From Hysterangium stoloniferum (Eukaryota > Basidiomycota > Agaricomycetes > Hysterangiales > Hysterangiaceae): 64,000 nt of DNA. A program made the translations under genes and the position numbers. Below, piece after piece: positions 56,004-64,000 of this stretch (the first letter of the stretch is position 1; the number at the start of each line of letters is the position of its first letter). The DNA is taken from assembly GCA_015178975.1 (NCBI GenBank), contig WHVD01000243.1, forward strand, positions 34,118-98,117. Direction: 5' to 3'. The notes beneath the pieces were generated by a model that saw only the letters and a program-made list of their open reading frames with translations, was not told where the DNA came from and searched no databases.

Positions 56004-56420
56004 CTTGCACACCCGTGCGGCGCCCCCACATCCATCTGCCGCGCGCGCGCACCACATTCACACGCCACACGCACACACCACATCCACGCGCCGCGCGCAT
56101 GCATGCACTACATTCACGCGCCACGTGCGCGCACCATATCCATGCACATCCATGCACATCCACACGCCCCACGCCGCGCGCACTCGCCACATCCACACAT
56201 CACGTGCACCACATCCACACCACGTGCACGCACACTACATCCACACGCCATGTGCGCACACCTCCATGCACATCCACATGTCGCACGCACGCACATCATG
56301 CATCACGCGTATGCACATCCATGTGCCGCGCGCATTCACCATATCCACGTGCCGTGTGCGCGCACCACCTCCACACACCGTGCACATGCATGCCCCACGT
56401 GACGTGTTGGTGCGCTCGCA
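56004..56420. repeat. Low-complexity alternating purine-pyrimidine tract
   Basis: About 400 bases of degenerate units such as CACATCCACACGCC and CGCGCGCGCACCACATTC, mostly alternating purine and pyrimidine (CA, CG, TG, AC steps). All frames give His/Thr/Arg/Ala/Pro-rich nonsense. Such DNA tends to adopt Z-form and to be unstable. It directly abuts the 3' LTR of element A. Confidence 0.75.
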
Positions 56421-56692
56421 CAGCGTACTTGTGTACCTGCGCGACGTGTTGATGCACTCGCGCAGTGTGCTTGTGTGCCTGTGCAGCTACATGCTCATGC
56501 ACTGCACCCCAGCTCTCGACTGTTTCATCGGCGAGACTGGTGCCATAGTCATTTGCACACTGCCACACCCATATCCACATGCTGCACCCATACTTCTGCA
56601 CACTTGCACTATGCCCATGCGCTCATGCACTGCATCCTGCTCTTGACTGTTCCATCAGCGAGACTGGTGACGAAGTTGTTTGCATGCTTTTG
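56421..56692. repeat. Imperfect direct repeats next to the low-complexity tract
   Basis: Two diverged copies of a roughly 70-bp unit: ATGCTCATGCACTGCACCCC ... CTCGACTGTTTCATCGGCGA (about 56,489-56,560) and GCGCTCATGCACTGCATCCT ... CTTGACTGTTCCATCAGCGA (about 56,615-56,685). An additional TTGGTGCGCTCGCACAGCGT / TTGATGCACTCGCGCAGTGT pair lies just upstream. No coding sense. Confidence 0.6.
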
Positions 56693-56723
56693 TGTTAAAA
56701 CTGCCTCCACTGTCTCCAAGACC

Positions 56724-56756
56724 TTCTGGAACCTTCTAGAACCTTCTAGAAGCTTC
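56724..56756 (+). promoter_or_regulatory. Seven-unit heat-shock-element array in LTR
   Basis: TTCtgGAAccTTCtaGAAcc followed by TTCtaGAAgcTTC: seven TTC/GAA units in strict alternation with exactly 2-bp spacing, the binding pattern of trimeric heat-shock factor. Another TTC follows after a gap (GTTCCAGA, 56,763). Confidence 0.75.
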
Positions 56757-56789
56757 CAGCATGTTCCAGAGTATTCCCTGTTCATTTCC

Positions 56790-56930
56790 CATGACAGCTG
56801 TCAATCAGCTGTCAATCAGCTGTCAGTTTGTACTCCAGCTGTCAATCAGCTGTCAGTTTCCATTCAAGCTGTCAATCAGCTGTCACTTCTGACAGCTGTC
56901 AACCAGCTGTCACTTTTGACAGCTGACAAG
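56790..56930 (+). repeat. CAGCTGTCAAT tandem-like repeats
   Basis: About nine copies of CAGCTGTCA in 140 bp (several as CAGCTGTCAATCAGCTGTCA). CAGCTG is a palindromic E-box core. Position between the heat-shock elements and the TATA box suggests an upstream regulatory array of the LTR. Confidence 0.7.
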
Positions 56931-57041
56931 CCTACTGATGTATAACATATATAAGCTTGTAGTTAGTGACCTGAATAGTAACAACTTTCCTCAGACTTGT
57001 GTGTGTCACGTGTCACAGTAAGTCACAGGTCACATTTAACA

Positions 57042-57574
57042 TTTTGCTGGCAATAGGTGATGATCCTGTATGCGCCTTCTCCTATATCCCCTATACTGCC
57101 CCCCTGTTGCGATATTGTTGTGCCAGAACAATCTCGAAATATAACAATTGTCCTCCATGTGACATAATTTTTGAGGGAGCATCCTGGGTCAAATGAGAAA
57201 GTATCTGTCCTCGGCTTGGTCTGTCGAGGGGTATCCAGTGCAGTGTGTCTATGGTCATCTTCCATTCGCAGAAACTTTGTCAGCGCCCTCCATGCTGGGA
57301 TTAAGGGTTTATGTCGATGAATTCCCAGTGGTGTCTCCATGGGAAGGCTTTTGTTAAGCTCTGCGAGATGGGATAGCTTTACCATTGGTGAGTCCTTCTC
57401 ACGTCCTGAGCCTTTTCTATTGTCAAAACCATCGTCTGATTTCTACCCCCCAGTTTCCAACTCTTTACTGCAGTCCCAATCATTCAAGCTATCAGACGAC
57501 TTATTGGAGGGTCCACTTGGCGGAGTAAATGGGATAGGATGGATAGGTGATGGATGGCAAGATTCGTCAGGACA
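57042..57574. other. Unassigned sequence next to minus-strand gag
   Basis: Probably the decayed downstream part of the minus-strand element B. A minus-strand frame (SHLAELNKSLPMETPLGIHR, 57,023-57,385) has no motif I recognise and does not align by eye with the corresponding part of element A. No other feature seen. Confidence 0.35.
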
Positions 57575-58399
57575 CTACGAATCTCGACCTGAGGATGATG
57601 GGGAACTGGAGATGACTTTAACTGTGATCTTTTCTGCAGACACATGTGAGAAAGATGACTGTCCTTTTTTGGCAGTTGATCTGGCATAGATTCTGGGACA
57701 TTCTTCGTGAAAGGGACCAGAGCTGGAGGATGAAGATGTTCGTTCTGGCTCATCAAATCCACTGAGCAATTCCGCCATCATCTTGTTACATCTCTCCAGG
57801 TTGTGCATCAATCTTGACCTGAGAGTAAAGTAGGCAAAACACACATTCAAGAGTTTACCGTATATGGATTCCTTCAATGTTTGAATGTATATGAAATCCG
57901 TATCAACCCTTGGCACGATGTGGTCCCCTCCGAGCAATACATGCATAATATGTAGTAGATCATTATGCACACAAAGTAAATTGGAGAGCAGAATGAACAG
58001 TTCCATCTTGATACCTGCTATTCCCTTTTCTCGGAAGAAAATCACTTCATTTGACCACTTTGGGATCAACTTTTTTACCTCGTCGAGAGTTCCAGGCCAA
58101 GTGAATAAATCCTGTGCCGATATGATGCCATGATACCAACCTAGCCAAACTGCTACTGTTGCAGGCATGGATGGGTATCTAGTCCTGTAATCCTTCATGG
58201 CAGCGATGACCATATCTCTCGAAACTCGAGGAGCGTAGTAGGAGCCCCACTTCACATTGACAGGCTCCGAATAAAGTAGTTGGCCATGATGCTCGAGCAT
58301 AACTTGTCTCGGCGGGAAGACCAGAGTATTCTTCACGAAGATGTGAGCATTTTGCCTTTCCAAGGGACTTGACTGCTCGAAGTTCGAGTTACCTTCCAT
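57575..58399 (-). CDS. gag: gag N-terminal region of element B
   Basis: 275-codon frame from an ATG at 58,399 (MEGNSNFEQSSPLERQNAHI). It shares the gag core of elements A and C: VFPPRQVMLEHHGQLLYSEP, YRTRYPSMPATVAVWLGWYH, SAQDLFTWPGTLDEVKKLIP, LLGGDHIVPRVDTDFIYIQT and FAYFTLRSRLMHNLERCNKM. It is open where element A has a stop and element C has frameshifts, so it is the best preserved gag start here, but it ends after a Ser-rich stretch and no zinc knuckle, protease or pol follows in this orientation. Likely the truncated remains of a Ty3/gypsy copy. Its LTR and primer site lie just upstream at 58,546 on. Confidence 0.8.
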   Translation of the reverse strand: MEGNSNFEQSSPLERQNAHIFVKNTLVFPPRQVMLEHHGQLLYSEPVNVKWGSYYAPRVSRDMVIAAMKDYRTRYPSMPATVAVWLGWYHGIISAQDLFTWPGTLDEVKKLIPKWSNEVIFFREKGIAGIKMELFILLSNLLCVHNDLLHIMHVLLGGDHIVPRVDTDFIYIQTLKESIYGKLLNVCFAYFTLRSRLMHNLERCNKMMAELLSGFDEPERTSSSSSSGPFHEECPRIYARSTAKKGQSSFSHVSAEKITVKVISSSPSSSGRDS

Positions 58400-58545
58400 T
58401 TGACCAGATTCGCATGCGAGGAGTTCCAGACAGTATTTTGCAAAGTTGCGAATGTTGACACCTTGCAGCTGTGTAGTTAGAATTTTGTATTTGAATATAA
58501 AAGATTTTCTTCATAGGGAAAGTACGGTCCGGCCCGGATCATCAC

Positions 58546-59425
58546 TGTGAAGAGTGGTATAAGTTCTGACCATTCTATATACGAAGAAATGAGTAGAATG
58601 GGAAGATGGATGATTCAAGTGGAGGCCTCGACTGCTATAGTTCGAGGCCTGAAGTGTTCAGTAGTTCAGATAATGCTACCTACTGTATGTAGTAGCTGAC
58701 ATGTTACCCTGATCACCGCTTGTAGTAGACCTAGTGTGAGGAGTATGCTTTTACCACAGTTTCATTGTGGTAAAACACTCCTTTTATTTCATTTATATTT
58801 TACATATTCTATTCATATTTTACTATCTTTCATATTCTTCGAATATCGCATATTTCATTAGTTCGAAGCATTGTGTATACTTGTGGGTGCACTCAGCACC
58901 AATTGGAACTCAGACACACTTTAACCCAAGAACCACCACTCGTAAGACACAAACTAGGTCTACTACGAGCGGTGATCAGGGTAACGTGTCAGCTACTACA
59001 TAAGTAGCAATATCTGAACTACTAAACACTTCTGGCCTCGAACTGTAATAGTCGAGGCCTCCACTCGAACCATCGCACTCATTGACTCCTTCGTCATCTC
59101 GTGCTCTTTCTCTCACTTTCTCTTATATTGCACCGAATAGGTCAATATCCTTCCTTTCTACTCATTTCTTCGTATATAGAACGGTCAGAACTTCCGCCAC
59201 TCTTCACACCTAGTTTATGTCTTACGAGTGGTGGTGCTTGGGTAAAAGTGTGTCTGAGTTCTAATTGGTGCTGAGTGCACCCACAAGTATACACCGAACT
59301 AATGAAATATGCAATATTCGAAGAATATGAAAGATAGAAAAATATGAATAGAATATGTAAAATATAAATAAAATAAAAGGAGTGTTTTACCACAATGAAA
59401 CTGTGGTAAAAGCATACTCCTCACA
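58546..59425 (-). repeat. LTR family B, minus strand, split by an inverted solo LTR
   Basis: Two parts, 59,425-59,214 and 58,734-58,546, once continuous. Read on the minus strand it starts TGTGAGGAGTATGCTTTTAC and ends CACTCTTCACA, followed by the primer site TGATGATCCGGGCCGGACC and the gag frame. It also directly follows the extra frame at 59,426-61,380, so it sits between the end of one unit and the start of the next. It lacks about 70 bp present in the solo copy. Confidence 0.85.
58735..59208 (+). mobile_element. Solo LTR family B, inserted into another family-B LTR
   Basis: 474 bp, starting TGTGAGGAGTATGCTTTTAC, ending CACTCTTCACA, with a perfect CCTAG duplication (58,730-58,734 and 59,209-59,213). 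Opposite in direction to its host LTR, giving a long inverted-repeat arrangement. Confidence 0.92.
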
Positions 59426-61380
59426 CTCCCGGACCTCTGACTTGATGTGATGGGAAACTCTTTGTGTCCTGTAGGTCTTTTTACCTGAGGGAATAGACGT
59501 GGAGGGTGGCTCAGTGATTGGAGGGTCGAGCATTACAACGTCGCAGGCCTGTTCCGATTGGTATGGAGCTGGTGACAGCTCGTGGGTAGTGGCAGGCATG
59601 GAAGAAAGAAAGTTCGGGGGGTGGTCCAAGGAGTCTTGTAGCTGTGGTGGTGCACGTTCCTGTAACTCTGGGGTGGGAACGGGTAAAGGGGGAGGTATGG
59701 GAGAGGGTGGAACGGGGTTTTCTGCGGCAATGCCGGTCGAGGTCTTATCTGGTCAATACCCATGCCATATTCTGATGGTTGGTTTAAGTTCCCTTCTCTG
59801 ATTTGGATCGCTAGAGACAAAGTGTATAGGTCTTGGTAGTAAGAACCCTTCAAACGAGTCCTCCCCCCGGATACTTCGCCCCGTATCATGGATAGGTGGT
59901 ATCACTATCCTCCGACTCTGAAGAGAGGTCGGTGGGGCTGACCCGAAACCTTTTCTGTGCTGGTCCTTGAGAAGGGTTGGTCCCTGATGGTGGTTCCTTT
60001 TCATCTTCTCGGGTCAGCTTGATACTTTGGAGTTTAATCCGTCTGACTAATTCCCAATCGTAAAAGGTAGTACCATCCTTCCCTTTCTGGCTTTTAGCTC
60101 CAGTGGCACGTATGCAGGGGGTGTTAAGAACTAAAAATTGACTAAATGTCGGTGGCCGACAGGGACCGATCGGAAGGACTTGGCTTCAGCTTATGTGCTG
60201 CACCCTTGCAAATATCCGTAGGGTGTCCTTAGATTTCGGGCGGGTGAAGACTAATCCTAAAGAGTTCCTTTCGGCGAGATACCGATCAGAACCGAAGGAC
60301 AAGTTGAGCGTCGGGCCAGGGGGTCGGGGCCGGGAGTGGGCGAGCGCACGTGGAGGAGGCGGATGGGGGGATTCTTAGTATGAGACTATTACAGGCATAT
60401 GAGGGTATTCTGAGTCGATATTCTGATTGCCTAGTAACTACAACTACAGCGGGTTCATATACAAGTAACAGGCATCTAGAAAATACTAATGGGGAGAAGG
60501 GCGGAAAACAGTATTAACAATAAGCTTGACTAGGAACGGGAGGTTTATGATTAGTTCAGAGGCCGATGATAACCGAGAGCGGAATTACGATAAAAGGAAA
60601 TAGTTCAAGGACTACAAATATAGATAGACATATATGAAACATAAGATTGAACGGATCAACATAATAAAAGGGGACGTATCAAAGTTTGACCCAGACAATA
60701 CGAGTTATTTTGACGTGGGCGTAAATGGAGTTTGATCTTTGCGAAAACATACGTCAGCTTCGGGGCCGATGGTTTCCGAGACAGTGACTTGAAACATTGA
60801 TAGGTGGCGATAACCTCGGGACCGATAGGGTTGTGACACGGTCGTAACAGGGGGTTCCATTATCACTCTCCTCGGTCTCTACAAAATCCGCCCATTTCTT
60901 CCCTGGGGGAGGGAGAATTGGTGGGATGGGGGCCCTCCCACATCCTGCTCTCTCCTTTGGGCTTTTGAAGGTACTCCTTCCATTCCTCCCCTGGCTATCC
61001 GATCTTGCACAAACTTCTCCCTCCTCTGTTTTTTAAGGTCCCTGAGCTCTTGTTGGTTTCAGGCGTGACACTCCTCCTTGTCGTGATGTTTCCGGGCTAC
61101 TTCCTCGGGTGGGGGGATGGAGAGGTTCGAATGGGGGGTCCATCCCAAGGGAGGTTCTTTAGGTCCCAACATCTGGAGGGAGGGGCCTGGCTGCAAGGAG
61201 TGAGTGTCTTGACCCTTACGGTGTGAGGTGGCCCTTGAGAATCGTGGACAACCCTTGGGGTAGTCTCTGTTGATCCCCAGACTCGAGTGGAAGGTCCGTC
61301 CCAAGGGATGTCCTTTAGGTTCCAATACCTGGAGGGAGGGGCCTGATTACAAGGAGTGGGTGTCTCGACCATTTTGGTGC
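59426..61380 (-). pseudogene. Second copy of the extra reading frame (element B), interrupted
   Basis: Diverged relative of the extra frame of element A. Shared blocks in the same order: PPILPPPGKKWADFVETEES (about 60,860-60,920), FYDWELVRRIKLQSIKLTRE (about 60,010-60,070) and EGFLLPRPIHFVSSDPNQRR (about 59,790-59,860), then a Pro/Ser-rich tail ending near SHHIKSEVREC. The first block is separated from the second by a 728-bp LTR insertion. The upstream end carries two copies of a PCNQAPPSRYWNLKDIPWDG-type unit. It lacks the helical C-terminal part found in element A. At least one frame change makes it inactive. Its upstream end is cut by the next LTR at 61,384. Confidence 0.6.
60122..60849. 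mobile_element. Solo LTR of a fourth family, with GGGGG target duplication
   Basis: 728 bp with inverted ends TGTTA / TAACA, flanked by GGGGG at 60,117-60,121 and 60,850-60,854. Rich in repeated GGxCCGAT units (for example GAGGCCGATGATAACCGAG and GGGGCCGATGGTTTCCGAG). No coding frame. Orientation not certain. Interrupts the extra frame of element B. Confidence 0.75.
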
Positions 61381-61383
61381 GAG

Positions 61384-62011
61384 TGTGAGAGGTATGGCGA
61401 AATACACTCAGGAAATATAGTCGGATGAGCTCTTACTATATCTCCTTTATTATTTCTATTTTCTCTCTTCTATTATATCTATAATTAGTTCGACGACCTA
61501 TGTATGCGGTACATCGACTCTTGTGGGCATACACGCAGACTTATGTATTCTAGCGCCCGTAGTTTAGAACTCAGACACTTTTTACACCACAACCACGACT
61601 TACCCAGACACCCGTTAGTGTCCTGTAAGTTGTGATTGGTGTATCGTCTCGACCGTCACAGATGGGCTTTAGCTACTCATTCAAACTGAGTTTCGAACTG
61701 TATCAGTCGAAACTCAATCCCTATCTCAACTCGCGTGGACTACATCCACGCTACTCTATTATTCGACTCCCTAACTACTCTACTTGCACTCGAGCAGTTG
61801 TCCAGAATCGCACTTAACCAGTCGATTCTGCTTATTCGTTCTAGCTATCTACCTTACTTTAGATAGCTACTTCTCTCTACTGTATTGAACTAAGTAGTCA
61901 ATACACGTTTGGTCCGTATTAGACTTAGACAGTCAATACATTGTGGTATCGTACTTCAACGGTCGATATTCTTCGTATATAGAACGGTTAGAACTTCTAC
62001 CACTCTTCACA
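61384..62011 (+). repeat. 5' LTR of element C (family C)
   Basis: 628 bp from TGTGAGAGGTATGGCGAAAT to CACTCTTCACA. Followed one base later by a primer-binding site (TGATGATCCGAGCCAGACC, 62,013-62,031) matching the other elements. Its 3' partner is beyond the window. Confidence 0.85.
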
Positions 62012-62086
62012 GTGATGATCCGAGCCAGACCACTCTTTCCTACGAAGAAAAACATTTATTTTAACTATCAAATTCTAAACACGTAA

Positions 62087-64000
62087 ATGACCACTGGCAA
62101 GAACCAAACGCCGAGATCCTCTGTGACCCCGAGTAGTTCAAAACCTCGTCAAAGACCTGCAAGTCTGGAACCACCCCGTAACGTCACCATGAGAAAGTCT
62201 TCGTTGACGTTTCAAAAACCAGCTCCTCCCGGAAGTCCCATCGAAGCAGTAGCTGGACCGTCAATGGATGCCCCTCCAAGTCCACGAGAAGAACCTCCGT
62301 CAACTGAGCAGTTGAACGTCCCCAGAGCTAAGGTTGAAATTACCTGTGCTTCTGAACCCGTTCTCTCGTTCCCGCCTAAACAGGTCATCCTTAAGCAATT
62401 CTTTAGGGGTCATATGATTTTACGCCCAGCCCATCGACTTACAATGGGATGCGTACTACGCTGACGAATTTCTACGGATCAGGTTACTCCCTTTGTGGAG
62501 GAGTACAATACGGACTACCCCCTTTTACCAGTGACTGTAGCAGTCTGGTTAGGTCGTTATCAGGCTATTTTATCAGCGCAGGATCTATTCTTACGACCTG
62601 GAACCCTTGAGGACTTGACTCGCTCGATTCCCGAATGGTCGAGTGAAGTTACCTCCATTATGGAAGGAGGGGAGGACGGTTCTTAAACAAGAGGTGTTCT
62701 CCTCATTCCTCGATGCACTCCACACGCACGATGATGCATTACAAATCCTTCACGTCCTACTCGGTGGGGATCATATCGTCCCCAAAGTCAACTACCAGTA
62801 TATTTACATTCGGATGCTGGAGGAGTCTCTTAACGGGATTACTCGGAATTCTTCGTTTGCGTATTTCACTTTAAGGGGTCGGTTAAGGCAAAATCAGAGA
62901 AGACTCAATAAGATGGTTTTGGAGGTGCTTTACCCTTATGGTGATTCCATCCAGGTACCCGATTTGCCCATCTCTACAACAAGTTCGTTTATTTGTACCC
63001 TGAATGGATCTCCCGACACTCGTTTCCTTCATTCACTCAATCGTCCCATCATTTTGCAAGACTTCCCATCTGACATGAGGATGCAGGTTGCGGAATGTCT
63101 TCAGGAAAAAGGAATGGAAATATGCATCCCCTCTATCAGCCTCAACCTCGTTGACCTTTGAATATGGTCGAAATCGAGAGAGGGATCGCGACGGAACCTA
63201 GCCCTACCCCCCATCAGGAAAGTCCCTGCTCTCACGTCACGTTCGAACAAATCCCTGGCAATACAAACATGGGTGATGAACCAACTACGACTAGATATCG
63301 ATCAGTCACCAACAGGGGTCGACTGTCTTTCTCCACTGCATTCACCGAGGGTATAGCTGGTCAGGTTGCTGGTCGAGGATCGCTGAATCCAGTCGACCCT
63401 CGCCATTCCCTCCCGATCTCCTCCAACCCTTTTCTGCCATCAGGAGGACCTCCTAGTAATTCATCTGGGAGTTCTAGTACCTCAAGCTATGGAGGGAATT
63501 CGGGATGTGGGGGGTGTCACGGTAGAGTACCTAACTCTCCCTTTCGAACTCCGATGCAGCCTCGAGCCAGCACGCCTATCAATGACTTACCTAAGGATAA
63601 AAGGATCGCTCTTAACACCAACGACATCAAGATCAAATGGTCAGACCTTCCCGAATACGATGGGACTCAATCCAAAGCGTTGGACTACATCATGGATATT
63701 ATGAGCCTCTCGGAGATCTCTGACTCCATGAGTACATTGTTGGGAGTCGCTCTGCCAAGGCGACTCACCGGCGGTGCTAAGATCTGGTGGAGCACCCTAG
63801 ACCGTGAACATCGCACTGAATTTAGTCGATCTCACGGATCGTTTCTTTGGGGCATCGTAGAAGGACTACTCGGAACTCGTTGGTGCGAATCCTTGGCTCT
63901 AGAATGGGAAGCCATGAAATTTCGACAGGCTGGTCACAATCATGAGACACCCGTTCATTACATTCAGCGAAGGGTCAAGCTCTATCGATTCTTGTACGGG
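62087..64000 (+). pseudogene. gag: gag region of element C, frameshifted, runs off the right edge
   Basis: Starts MTTGKNQTPRSSVTPSSSKP, nearly the same as the element A gag start. A frameshift near 62,415 (shared HRLT-type segment), others near 62,670 and 63,160, break it, but all blocks are present: PVTVAVWLGRYQAILSAQDL, GGDHIVPKVNYQYIYIRMLE, FAYFTLRGRLRQNQRRLNKM, RPIILQDFPSDMRMQVAECL, and then KWSDLPEYDGTQSKALDYIM and GSFLWGIVEGLLGTRWCESL. Pol would lie outside the window. Element C is in the same orientation as A. It retains TTA where A has the stop at 45,475. Confidence 0.85.

Larger units (their letters stand above)
56693..57041 (+). mobile_element. Solo LTR, distinct family, with heat-shock-element array
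   Basis: 349 bp with inverted ends TGTTAAA / TTTAACA and a perfect 5-bp target duplication TTTTG (56,688-56,692 and 57,042-57,046). Inside: a heat-shock-element array (56,724-56,756), then repeated CAGCTGTCAAT units (about 56,790-56,930), then a TATA box (TATATAAG, 56,948-56,955), the order of a U3 promoter. TGTTA...TAACA-type ends are common in Ty1/copia LTRs, so copia is possible; no internal region remains. Confidence 0.85.

Noticed and set aside
55948-56646. 232-codon His/Thr/Arg-rich frame
   Set aside because: Produced by the low-complexity CACATCCACACG tract; every frame there is open with similar nonsense.
60115-60855. 8-bp duplication CAGGGGGT suggesting a hAT DNA transposon
   Set aside because: The ends TGTTA/TAACA with a 5-bp GGGGG duplication explain the junctions as an LTR; the extra matching bases are host or LTR-end coincidence, and no hAT inverted repeats are seen.
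1-64000. CRISPR arrays, bacterial operons, riboswitches
   Set aside because: Intron-rich eukaryotic sequence; no regularly spaced repeats or prokaryotic signals found.

Overview
The window comes from a filamentous basidiomycete, most likely an Agaricomycete (mushroom-forming fungus). I infer this from compact genes cut by many introns of about 50-60 nt, short intergenic gaps, protein families typical of that class (fungal acetate kinase with phosphoketolase, an expanded-type P450, an FHIP protein), and Ty3/gypsy chromovirus-like retroelements. No organism name can be fixed from the sequence alone.

Bases 1 to about 41,750 are gene-dense single-copy DNA. In order they hold: an ESCRT-III Vps2 subunit (cut by the left edge), a UMP/CMP kinase with an odd overlapping upstream reading frame, a lipid (long-chain base/diacylglycerol) kinase, an omega-amidase (Nit2), a farnesylated type I Hsp40 (Ydj1 type), a UPF0538 protein, an Rco1-like PHD-finger subunit of an Rpd3S-type deacetylase, an uncertain locus, a SAM methyltransferase, dipeptidyl peptidase III, a Ptc7-type PP2C phosphatase, a cytochrome P450, an FHIP/Hook-interacting protein, two transketolase-family genes, acetate kinase, phosphoketolase, a DNAJC9-like J-protein and a multi-pass membrane protein.

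The metabolic centre is 26.6-38.1 kb: transketolase-like protein, transketolase, acetate kinase and phosphoketolase lie side by side, the last two divergent from a shared promoter. Together they could interconvert pentose and hexose phosphates, cleave xylulose-5-P or fructose-6-P to acetyl phosphate, and take acetyl phosphate to acetate plus ATP. The transketolase contains a 6-nt micro-exon that encodes the active-site His of the NGHA motif.

From about 42.2 kb to the right edge the DNA is a nest of retroelements. A SWIM-finger gene remnant is split by a solo LTR (target duplication GATCT). Then comes a roughly 12-kb Ty3/gypsy element (43,931-56,003) with gag, protease, RT/RNase H, integrase and a C-terminal chromodomain, itself split by an inverted solo LTR. 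Downstream of pol it carries an extra long reading frame behind its own TATA-like promoter; a diverged copy of that extra frame occurs in a second, minus-strand element. Other solo LTRs sit in a 349-bp family whose U3 holds a seven-unit heat-shock-element array (56,693-57,041), a 728-bp family (60,122-60,849) and a nested inverted pair (58,546-59,425). The window ends inside the gag region of a third element that starts at 61,384. Four TGA stops in the main element look like CGA-to-TGA CpG decay.
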